Assembly (NCBI GenBank): GCA_038496445.1
Contig: JALMLS010000052.1
Location: forward strand, 1-64,000
DNA: 64,000 nucleotides
DNA from: Trichosphaerium sp. ATCC 40318
Taxonomy: Eukaryota; Discosea; Flabellinia; Trichosidae
Direction of reading: 5' to 3'
Under the pieces are notes generated by a model. The model was given only the letters and a program-made list of their open reading frames with translations. It was not told where the DNA came from and did not search any database. The position numbers and the translations under genes are program-made. Shown here in pieces: positions 54,273 through 64,000 of the stretch (positions within the stretch are counted from its first letter, which is position 1; each line of letters starts with the position of its first letter).

Positions 54273-55843
54273 TTAAAACTTGTACACCATGTGAGGGAGG
54301 TAATCTAACTCTTTCAAAACGCCCTTCAATTCACCTTGTGTGTAATCTGGATTCTTTGGTCCTGCAATTGCTCCAACCATCCCAGGAGGTCCGCAAACCT
54401 GTTATGAGTTAAAAGACAAATGTAAAGAGTTTAAGACTTACAAGAATCTTGTTATGATATCCAGGAGGTGGTAGACGCCTCTTGAGCATATCTTTGGTCA
54501 TGTATCCTTCGCTGTGAGTCCAACCTTCTGGAGCCTTATCGAGAGTGTAGTGAACACGGAATCGATGAGGGTGCTTGTGTCTGAGAGCTTCAATCTCTTC
54601 CCTTGCTAGAATATCGCTTTCTGAAACGTTTCCGTATACAAGCCAAATTCTCGTTTGATCAGCAGGATGGTTTAATAAGTACTTGATAACCTGAAGCATA
54701 GGTGTGATACCAGTTCCTTAAAAGAACATTAGAACGTGTCATTTCGCTCAGTTAATTAGTTTTGGTGCGTTTTACGCGACAAGTACTGAGAGACGCCAAA
54801 ATTTAATTAACTCCTTCAACGTACCACCAGCGATCATACCAATATCTGCGTACTTGTTTTGGTGCATAGGAAGCTTAGAAATAGGTCCCTAAGCTCAAGT
54901 AAGCGAAATGAATAGAATTGAAAGGGTTTTTTTGAAAAAGCAAAAAAAGTGTAGTTAGCGCATACCTTCATTGATAGTTTCTCACCAGGTTTCAAATTGT
55001 GAATATACTTAGACATATTGCCTAATTATGTATGAGGATAAACGAAAATTAAAAAAGTTAAGTTGACACGGAAGTAGAGCGAAACAAGAGTTTCACACAA
55101 AGTTTTTTTTTACCTTTTGGGTACTCTTTTACCAACAAGTCAAAATGACCTGGTACTTCATCACCTGTTACTGGTGTATATGGACGTATGAGCATTTTAT
55201 CATCATCCCCAATTGGTGCTAGCACGTTTTAGTGGGCATAGAAGGAATAATAAATAAAAACCGAGAAGAATAGGTAAAAAATGCTTTTAAGAGCAACCCA
55301 ACGCGTAATATCGCGTGTGGGGTGTTATTCTTTTTTGTATAGTTTGTAATACAAACTAGCTTGTGTACCTCGCGTTAAAAGGCACGAAGCAACTGGCAAG
55401 CCTACAATATCATCCTGGCTGTCTAGTTTGAACCGGAATATTTTAGTGTCGGCGCTAACGTCCTCTGTCTGTAATGTGTAAGTCTTTGGTTGAGCGTTTT
55501 TTTTTGTTTTGTTTTACCTCTTCAAGAACGAAATCTTTCCAGTCATTGTTTAGTGCTATGTTGCGTTGGGCTGCTTCAGTCTTTAAAATAAAGTAAATTG
55601 GCGATAATTATTGTATTTGTAGCCACGTACTTCTTGTTGTTGTTTATTGAACACGTAATAAGCTCCACCAAGGGCCAATGCTCCAGCAACGCTAATTTTC
55701 AAATATAAGCATTATACGATACAAAACACGTACAGTAAAACCCCAATGTTGCTTTGCCGTTCTTTAGTGACTTGAATGCGTGTTGTGTAGGTTTTTTGCC
55801 TCACATACTGGCTACGACGTCTAAACACAGACCTAGCGAACAT
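54273..55843 (-). CDS. NADH-cytochrome b5 reductase, membrane-anchored
   Basis: FAD enzyme passing electrons from NADH to cytochrome b5 for lipid desaturation and related work. ATG 55843 begins a basic, Arg-rich stretch ([13 protein letters not shown]) and a membrane segment ([14 protein letters not shown]), like mitochondrial outer-membrane or ER forms. Motifs in order: [19 protein letters not shown] (FAD RxYTP), [26 protein letters not shown] (NADH-binding), [15 protein letters not shown] and VCGPPGMVG. The last exon ends with [16 protein letters not shown] 54275-54273. Length and motif order fit the family. There are about seven short introns. Confidence 0.92.
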
Positions 55844-56018
55844 GGTTTCTACGTAATGAAGCTCTTGCAATAGGCCCTTGTGCAACCAGCGTTGACCAGT
55901 TCAAAATACCTCACAAAACAACACCACTACTTTTGTAAAATTGTAGTCTTCAACAAAACATGCAGCAATGTATACAGACCACACCATTGGTTCTTTGTTT
56001 TTCTTACAGCGTGAGTTT

Positions 56019-57891
56019 CTATTTTCTATTGCGTTGCCTATCTCCACCGGCTCTGGAAGGCCTATTTTGTCTAGTGGCCGGCTTATTTCTAGGAGCTTGA
56101 GGTCCACCTCTTCTGCCTTCTCTTTGTCCATCGGAACCTCTTCTGTTGTCTCCTCTTGAAGCACCTTGAGGTCTGTCTCTCCTTCTTTCTTCAACTTTCA
56201 ATTTACGTCCATTCAAGGTCAACTAATCGATTTAAATTAGCTACAAATAGAAAAACATCCAAGTAAAACGACACTACGTACAGGTTTAGGAGCATTTGCT
56301 GATGCTCTAGCGGCTTCAGGCTTATCAAATTGAACAAAACAATAGTTCTAAATAAATAATAAGTCCACGTTCCCACTTTACACGTAGATTAAAAACAAAT
56401 GCGTACAGTGCCAGGTTTGTTTGGAAGAGATACATCAACAACCTTTCCGAATTGACCGAAAAGATCATAGATAGGGTTAGTGTCATTAAGTTCATTTGGT
56501 AGACCAACAACGTAAACAGAGTTATCTAATAAAAACAAATAAAGTTAGTACAGGTAATAATCCAAACTGTCGTTTTGTGATTTTTTTTTTCTCGTTTTTT
56601 TGTTTCGTACCTCTTGGTCCACGTTTATTTTGTCCATCAGACTTACGACCTTGAGGCTTACGGTCTTTAGGACCGCCTCTAGTTTGCCATTCTTTGCTAT
56701 TGTTTGCCTTACCTTTTGGAGTAGACTTTTTAGCTGGGGAGGTAGTTGGAGCTGTCTTTTGTGGAGCTTGAACTTGTTTCTTTGGTTGAGCGTTGTTGCT
56801 GCTCAACTTGACGCGATTTGCCCAAGAAATTGGTCCTGCTGGTTTTGCTGGTTCTGCCGGTGCTGCCTCAGGTTCAGGCTGTGGTTTAGCTTTTGGAGCT
56901 GGTTTAGCTTTGCCGTTAGGTTTGGCTTTCTCTGGTTCTGGTTTGGTTTGTTCTTGGGTTACTTCTGGTGCGGCTTCCTCTACTGGTTCTGGAGTAGCCT
57001 CAGGCTCTTTTACAGGTTCTGGTTCTTGTACTGGCTCTGGTTCTGGTGTGTTTTGTGGAGAAGCTTCTGTAAGCGCAAAAAATAAGTAAAACGCGAATAT
57101 AATGCGTAGTATATGTTTTTAATCTAAATTATGATTCTGCGGTACCTGGTTTTTCTGGGGAACCAGGAATAAACCGGAAAATATCATTTTTCACGTAAAA
57201 CCGGTTTACATCAGACTTCACTAGGTGGAAAGTTTGAACAAATCGCTTGAAAGTATTGTTTTCTAGTTCTAGTTGACCAACGGCGGAGATTAGGATCGCA
57301 TCTTCATCACCCTGGCAATCGACAATGTCAAGGAATGCTTTGCGTCCTAAATCGTTTAGCATAATTGCAAAAGCCAAACGATAGCGAATAATGAAGTAAA
57401 TGGATGAATAACAATGCTGGCGCCGTAAAAATTTAAAATTCGCCGTCAACACAGAATGTTGAAATAAGTGGCTCTAAATACCAAAATTGCACGCGTAATA
57501 TAGGAAAAGGTGACGTTTGCGACAAATTTGAAGCTTAACTTGAATAAGAAAAGAAACGCTTTTATCACCGCCCCGCTTCCGCGGTGGTGCGAAACAACGT
57601 CGTTTTTGTATTTTGATGGCAATAACAAAAAAATTAATGTACCTGCACTGGCGTGCGAGCTAATCAACTCCTTGATACCCTGCTCATGTTTAGTTGAATA
57701 TACAGGCGTTTTCTTACCTCTAATCCTTGCTGTGTTTCTTTAGCCTCGTGCTGTTCATTCCCGCGCGTAACCTTAGAGTCTTCGTGGTAAAAGAGGTGTA
57801 GATCTTCCATTTGTTCATCCATTTTTGTGTAGTATTTGCGTACGAATACGTTTCCGACATATGTAGCGTCCTTTGGTGTGGGAGCAGCCAT
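56019..57891 (-). CDS. G3BP: G3BP-type stress-granule RNA-binding protein
   Basis: Starts at ATG 57891 (MAAPTPKDATYVGNVFV). An NTF2-like domain (YTKMDEQMEDLHLFYHED, then GIKELISS, then NNTFKRFVQTFHLVKSDVNRFYVKNDIFRFI) is followed by a Pro/Glu/Ala-rich acidic middle (57060-56880) and a Lys/Gln-rich stretch. An RRM (SVYVVGLPNELNDT, YDLFGQFGKVVDVSLP, NYCFVQFDKPEAARA) and an Arg/Gly-rich tail end the protein at TAG 56021-56019. This is the complete G3BP/Rasputin architecture. In other eukaryotes it nucleates stress granules and regulates mRNA. The NTF2 exon boundaries around 57450-57640 are approximate. Confidence 0.9.
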
Positions 57892-58241
57892 TCCTGACAA
57901 TTTATTGTGCGGTTGTGGCTAATTCAAAGCTAAAGCAAACCAAGACTTGACCAATAGTTTTTTGCTCGGCGAGATTTTTTGGATGTTCATACCATCGTTT
58001 TAACATGCCTTGGTTCAGTATGCTCATTTTTGGTACTTTCAGGTATTAATTTTATCAGGCCTCTGAAAGCAGCATCGTATCTCTGCAGAGTTCTCTAATC
58101 TATCTTGTAGAACTTAACTTTGCGTCCATTCTCTTCTCTGCGTTCCGAAAAAGCATACATTTAGCTTTCGCGCCAAATGACTTTGAGTGAAAACTGATTG
58201 AGTACGAGTATGTTTATTTACAATGAATCCTGATTGTGACG
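57892..58241. other. Intergenic, upstream of G3BP
   Basis: Promoter side of G3BP and 3' flank of the PAP2-like gene. No exon recognised. Confidence 0.35.
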
Positions 58242-59468
58242 TTAACACATCAATCCAGTGATAAGCGTAAGAATGCTGACAGCGAATAGTACAATAAGTT
58301 CGATAATACTGAAAGGAATACGTCCCATTATCACAAAACAAAAAATAAAACAAAAAAGTGTTGTAAGAACTAAAATAAGCAAGCTCGTCCTTACTGTCGT
58401 CTTGGTTACTAGGGGTTGTTGTGATTTATGTGGTACTAAGATATGTGAGTACTATAGAGTACAGGATGAATTAAACGCACGCATATCGAGAAGGTACGTC
58501 AGTAGTAAATGTGTACAAACACCCCAGATAGCACCGCTTATAATTTGTCTTGGGGAATGGTATCCATGGAAATATGTACGTGACAGTGTCCATAAAGATG
58601 TCAACAATAACCCAGCGTAGCATATTAATATACGTGTCGTAGCAGAACTAAAATACATTAGTCAGACTTGTTTTTGGAGGTGGTTTATTTGAAGAAAAAA
58701 GACGGTTGAAACTTTTTTTGTACCTTATTTTTCTGCTTATGATAGCTTTAAAAACCTTCTTGTTGAAGTAATTCTTTGCATCATTTGGTGATCTCTTTAA
58801 ACGAACAATGAGGTACATTATAGTCAATATATAGTAAATATGGAAAGCGTAGTGGCCCGAAATGCTATTCACACGTGAGAAAAGTTTGAAAAAAGCTGTT
58901 GACGTTTAGCACCTACCTGTTTGCTTTTTTAGAGCAAGCTGTATCTCCCAATAGCTTTTTAGATGCGTATAATAGGGAATAACTCGCAGCGTACCTTTAG
59001 TTTTTGTTAGTTAACGCAGTTTAGCGTAAATCAGGGGTTGAAACGTACCAAACCATCGAAAAACATGCGGCTAGTGTACCAAAATGGTGTTCGGCGTGTG
59101 GTAGTAGAAATTGTTTGTTTGGCATTACGAATAGCCTTGGAAAGAAGGCCACTTGCGTAATTAGTACAAGTATTAACGCCACAGTGATTCTGAATAATAA
59201 CGTCGAGAATATTGCACTTGGAGCTATGTAATCGGCTGCGTATCTGCAAGAAAGCTTAGCGAGCGGTTTTACAACAACCACGTCGAAATTGTAAAAAATT
59301 TGTACCTATTGACGTAGCAAGTGCCATGTATACCCAAACCATCAACAAGCAACCCTTCTCTGTTATGTTAAGGATAAAGCGGGATTTTTAAATGTAAAAA
59401 ACCGTAGGATACAGCTGAAGGATTACGAGAATACCAGTGAAAACGAACAGATACACCCTGTATTGCAT
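58242..59468 (-). CDS. PAP2-like membrane phosphatase, possibly dolichyldiphosphatase-like
   Basis: ATG 59468 (MQYRVYLFVFTGILVIL) then exons joined in phase to TAA 58244-58242. It has about six hydrophobic segments. PAP2 features are SISGHYAFH (the SGH motif) and SRTYFHGYHSPRQIISG (the SRx5H motif followed by a reductase-like turn), in the order and spacing of lipid phosphatases such as DOLPP1. The first motif (Kx6RP) is not clean: KKLLGDTACSKKAN stands in its place. The protein is therefore either a diverged enzyme or has lost full activity. It would sit in the ER or another endomembrane and act on lipid phosphates. Family-level call only. Confidence 0.65.
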
Positions 59469-59756
59469 TGTTTGTTGATTAAAAACTTAATTAAGAAAGA
59501 AAATTAAGTAAATGAGTCAGCACTGACGTAATTTGTGTTTTATCCTTGGTAGTCAACGTGTTACCACTAACTGGTCAACACAAAGTATGGTAAATGTTTA
59601 TAGTTAAAGAGCCGAGTTAGGAACCAATTTATCAGTACAACATTTTCAAATTACTTGAGTAATGTACTATCTAAATGTTTATTTTTTTTTTTACAAAGAT
59701 AGCAGCAACCACCTACAGCGTTAAAAACGCTGCCATAAAATGTGGATACTTTTGTT

Positions 59757-62363
59757 CTAATCATAGTCTTGTGAACCATCTACACTGACTACTTCTTTTT
59801 CAAGGTTTTTACCTTTTGTTTCTGGAACGAAGAAAAATACAAACCCTAAGCAAAGAAGGGCAAGCGCACCAAAGAAGAAAAAGACGTAAGGTAAGTTTTG
59901 GTTATCATCTCCCCTGACAACTAAAATCACGTGGTTAGGTAAGAATAAAAGAAGATTGACGACAGATTCCTTCAAAAAAAAAGAACTAAACAGTTTTGGA
60001 CGTACTTGGAAAGACAATAGAAAGTAGAAGATTTAAACTCCATTGTAACATATTAACATAAGAGTTACCAACATCTCTTACTTTACCAGGGAAAATTTCA
60101 GCTAGTAATACCCAGAACAATGCGCCTGGTCCCAACTATTACAAAGTATTAGTACAAAAACTAAGCGACAGAAAATAAACTGAAAGGCTACAAAGGCCAC
60201 ATACCTCAAAGCCACCAATAAATAAGACAATACCAAGAATTGATAATCCAGTTTTAGCACCACCAGCGCTCAAAAACTTGAATACCAAACCAGTTCCTGC
60301 ACAAATGTTAATTTTTTTTTTGTTTTGTATACAAGTTTGTTGTAAGTTCCTCCTTGTTTAACAACGTACCAACATTACCAATAGTCATGAGTATAAGACC
60401 AATAAGCATTAGAGGTTTTCTTCCTGTGAAATCTACAAGACCAAGAGCAAAAAGTGTTGAAAGAAAGTTCCACACGCCAACGAGCTTAAAAACTTCGTTA
60501 GCTTCCAAACAGTTGATTTTTTTCATAACATACAATTGTTGCAATGCTCTCGTTGTCGTCTGCTGATAGGCTACCGAATTTTACACTACCTTGTAATACT
60601 TGTGGAGCATAGTAGATGATAGCATTAATACCTAAAAGTACATTGTTAAAAAAAAAGAAACAACATAGATTGCTAAGCAGCTTATTCGCCACTAAGCTAC
60701 ACGTGCCTGTGAGCTGAAGTGCAAAAGCAAGAACAGTTCCAATTACAACAGAAGGACATACAGTTCCTTCAGGTCTACATTCAAAGAATAATGTTAGTGT
60801 TTATTGTAAGGAATGAGAAAAAATATGAAGAATAATGATTGCGTACCTAGACCATAAGCCCTTCAAAGTCTTTACTAATGATGACGAAGGTTGCGACTCA
60901 TAAGCTCCAGTATTTATTAGAGGCCCATCTTCTGTCAAGTTTAATTTTTGCTCCTTCTTCTTGTTTGCTGCAGCCTATTTTACTTAGTAAATATGCATAG
61001 TAGAATTATATTTCTCACCTTTCTACGTAACCATTGATCAGACTCTGGCATGAAAAGGCACATTATTAAAAGGTGTACAGAAGGTAAGACACCCCCAGCA
61101 AGCATGGTACGCCATCTAAAGCCTTAAAATTGTTTTAATAAACCACAGTGGTGACTAAGAGTTGGTCTGTAAATTCCAACTGGTTAAAAAAAAAAATTGT
61201 TTTCAGAATTTAACGTACTATCACTAAGGTTATACTTCAATAAACCAAATCCAAATATATAAGCGATTACAATACCAATGGTTAGGGAAACCTGCAACGT
61301 TTCATTAGTATTTTTTTCGTTCAACCAACGCCAAAAAAATATCCAGGTTCTTTTTGACAATTTGCAAAACTTTTCTGCACCTGAAATAGAGAATTGAGTA
61401 CACCACGTCTCTTATCTGGAGCCATCTCTCCAACGTATACAGGACATGCAACGCTTGTCAAACCAACACCTAAGCAAAAAATTAATAACGAATTTTTTTC
61501 AAGCTGACGTTTGGGCCGTTTTTTACCAAATACAAAAATAAGCACATGGTGCCCATTGCTTGAGGTAGAAACTGCGATGACACGTACCTAAACCCAAAAT
61601 AACTCTAAAAATTACTAATGGCCAGTAGCTTGGTGCAATAACTGTTAGTAGCACTCCTAGGTTGCAAGTATAAGACACATGTCAATAAGAATTATGTAAA
61701 ATATTATTTTTCCGTCAGTACAGTTAGTTGAGGGTAAAATCGTACCAATCGTTGATACAGCGCCTGTTATTACCATTGTCCATCTTCTTCCCAACCAATC
61801 GGAGAAAATACCGCCTCCTACTGATCCAATGGCTGCACCGAGCACCACAGCGCCTGTAAAAATACCTTGCTTTGCGCTTTCGCTGTCTGTACAGTATTTT
61901 TGAGAAAACACACGCAAGTTTATTAAAACAAGTGTTAAAGACGTACCGGTGCCTGCATAGCCGAAATCGTTGGCAACCGGCTTGTTGCACATGGCTACAA
62001 TACCTACGCTATTGGTTATATACTATAATGAGTTTTGAGCGGTTATAAGGCTCTGTGGTGTCGTAACGGGAAAATACGAGCAGTTTTATTTACAAACGTG
62101 CGTACCAGTGTTGTAGCCAAAGATAATGCCCCCAAATATATTAATAAGCGCTAAAACGATGCTTGAAACCCTCCGTTCCCTAAACGCATTGTTTTGCCAA
62201 AAGAAGACCTCAATAAATCAAAACGTACTCTTGCATTGTGGTAAAACAGCTTTGCTATCTGTAAGGGTTTTGAAATAAATAAAAATTGTATTTGTAGAAA
62301 ACTTGCCGAATTTGAACTTTTCGAATGGCTAGGCTTGTATGAATTCGTTATAGATGAATTCAT
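59757..62363 (-). CDS. Sugar porter (MFS, SP family)
   Basis: Twelve-helix sugar transporter read from ATG 62363 (MNSSITNSYKPSHS) to TAG 59759-59757 across more than ten introns. Diagnostic pieces: GAAIGSVGGGIFSDWLGRRWTM (helix 2 plus loop GRR), GLTSVACPVYVGEMAPDKRRGVLNSLFQ (P-Y-x-x-E-x-A-P-x-x-R-R-G), PESDQWLRRK (family motif PESPRWL), NAIIYYAPQVL, DFTGRKPLMLIG (second GRR-like loop), GPGALFWVLLAEIFP and VPETKGK. A likely hexose or inositol symporter in the plasma membrane. Several exon joints, especially 61560-61760, were placed only by family pattern. Confidence 0.88.
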
Positions 62364-63186
62364 GTTTGTGCGGCTTCTTTATAGTACTAAAAAGAACCTG
62401 TTGGTGTCAAAACAAAGAGTTTGTTTAGGCTTGCATTCAAAAAACAACATTACTCCCGAACTTTTAAGAAGCTCTCAATACATCACAAAGTGAGCTATTT
62501 TGTATACTCACGATACACACTGAGTATTACGTCAAGGACTGATATCGTCAGACCTTGAGTTTGCACATAGGTCACAAAACACGTGAATTGTGAAAAACAA
62601 TTTTTCAAAAAAATAGCTGTGAAAGTTGTATGTTCGTTTAGACAAATCAAGTTATCTTTATTCCAACATAAAAGCGCCAAAGCATTTAAAATCAAGCCAT
62701 TTTAATGTCAAGACTCGAGACCAATATTGTGTTTGCTCAGGTTTTTCCATTTCTTTAGCTAATGAAATTCTTTTTGGTTGAAGATTCTTATGATAGCCGA
62801 AAGGATTGAAATCAGAACTGTGGTGTCTCGTGACGGAAGGGTGGTGCAGGAAATGTGCCTTGCTACAATGAGTAGACTTGTGTAAGATGCTACAACTTCT
62901 CTGTAAAACAGTCATCCAAACCTGTACAATCGAATGCAACTTAGTTGTATTATTTCACCTAAACTTGTCTTTATTAACAACGATACAAAACCATAGTTAG
63001 AAGTTTTTGATTGGAGTTGTTTTGTAAAAATTTAAGTATTCAAAGCTCGGCTTCTAATTGTCAGAACTCTTAAAAGACTGAAGTCATTCTAGCCATCACT
63101 GCAAAGCACGTTCTTGTTTCAGTTTCTGAACTTGCTCTGAGTTCTCTGAACCATAAACACAGACTGTGCATCACACCACATAAATA
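62364..63186. other. Intergenic, divergent promoters
   Basis: Separates the sugar porter (minus) from the second MORN gene (plus). A minus-strand frame at 62658-62939 of about 90 codons has no recognisable domain; it could be a tiny gene but I do not support it. Nothing else seen. Confidence 0.35.
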
Positions 63187-64000
63187 ATGTTGCTTTGGTT
63201 GCCAGTGGAATTGCAACACTCAATTTTCGAGCTTCATAAGGCTGTTTATGTGGTTTGGCCCGTTTTATGTAGAAAAGCGGCTCTAACCTCCCGATTCAAC
63301 GCAAACTTCGAAAAACACGGTAAATGGGTCCGTTGGGAGTCGGATACGATTCATTGCCTGCATACATCCTTTGAGAACGGATTAAAACATGGACAGTACA
63401 CGGAGTTTAGTTCTGATGGCATTGGTAGAGGTACGTACGTTAAAGACAAGAAGCACGGAAAATGTACTTGGAAGAACAAAGACGGTGTACTAATTGAAGA
63501 GGTACACTTAACCCAAGGCCAAGAACCCACCTGGGCTTTATCGTAATAATAGTTTTTGTAAACTGGTCCTTTCGTCAAAGTTACCTGTTTGCATTTGTTG
63601 GTAGTTCTCTTCTGTACTAATGCAAACGCTTTTGTAGGATGTCTTTAAAGAAGGGATTATTGATGGAGATTGTAAGGTTTGGCATGAAAATGGAGTTTTG
63701 AAGGAACATACACAGTATAAGGGTGGTTGTATGCATGGAAAAAGTAAAAGCTGGAATGAGGAAGGTATACTCACAAGTGAAGGAAACTATGTTAAAGGGC
63801 AACTCCATGGAATGCAGAGGTGTACTGTGTTCAGTGATATACATACAAGCCATTTCAATAAGGGTGTTAACGAAGGAGTGTACACAGTACATGATAGTAA
63901 AGGAACTATGACTAGTCAAATTTTGTACAAGAACAATTTACCTAGTGGTGTTTGGCGTAAATGGCATAGAAATGGACAACTTGCTTCTCAATGTACATTT
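63187..64000 (+). CDS. F-box-like/MORN-variant repeat protein, 3' end outside window
   Basis: ATG 63187 opens MLLWLPVELQHSIFEL, an F-box-like start with VVWPVLCRKAA, closely parallel to the 5305-7002 protein (LPLELQAII, KWPLLCR). MORN-like repeats follow (ENGLKHGQYTEFSSDG, VWHENGVLKEHTQYKGG, VWRKWHRNGQLASQC). The intron at 63502-63637 begins GTACA and ends TAG and keeps phase. The gene runs off the window at 64000. The paralogue's lack of introns and this gene's single intron are the main contrast between the two. Confidence 0.83.

Noticed and set aside
62658-62939. Minus-strand frame of about 90 codons upstream of the sugar porter
   Set aside because: Starts only at a non-ATG codon in full length and shows no domain.

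Overview
This is eukaryotic nuclear DNA. It is AT-rich (by eye about 60-65% A+T) and gene-dense, with genes on both strands. Almost every gene is cut by very short introns, often 39-60 nt, that begin mostly with GTACG or GTAAG and end in TAG or AAG. All three stop codons are used normally. Histone H3, G3BP, Prp5, ALG5, a Ras-like G protein, AlkB, F-box proteins, MORN-type repeat proteins and Thr/Pro-rich surface proteins together suggest a free-living unicellular protist, possibly amoeboid. The species cannot be named from the sequence. Protein readings were spliced by hand, so junctions are inferences unless family conservation fixes them.

Layout. 1-13.7 kb (+): the 3' part of an ABCC/MRP transporter, an intronless F-box-like/MORN protein, a large actin-VWA fusion gene, and a Gln/Pro/Tyr-rich C2 protein. 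14.0-16.4 kb (-): a Prp5/DDX46 spliceosomal helicase, divergent from cytosolic cysteinyl-tRNA synthetase (16.6-20.7 kb, +), which carries a tRNA-Leu-like gene in one intron. 20.9-24.1 kb (-): a divergent histone H3 and an F-box protein with RNA polymerase II CTD-like heptads. 25.3-42.5 kb: a surface-protein district of two proteins with Thr/Pro stalks and GPI-like tails, a mucin-like protein with a 38-residue repeat, a large single-pass membrane protein, and an SLC45/sucrose-type transporter. 42.6-52.6 kb: ALG5, a microsomal-type epoxide hydrolase, a degenerate Ras-like G protein, a small F-box protein, an AlkB-like dioxygenase and two unknown proteins. 54.3-62.4 kb (-): cytochrome b5 reductase, G3BP, a PAP2-like membrane protein and a sugar porter. 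The window ends inside a second F-box-like/MORN gene.

The genes form no operon-like unit. Shared themes are cell-surface Thr/Pro stalk proteins, F-box adaptors, ER/lipid enzymes and RNA biology. The most unusual items are the in-frame actin + zinc-finger/VWA fusion (7428-12007), the F-box protein carrying a Pol II CTD-like tail (21907-24090), a Ras-like protein that appears to lack the P-loop lysine (46402-47837), and the tRNA-Leu-like gene inside a cysteinyl-tRNA synthetase intron.
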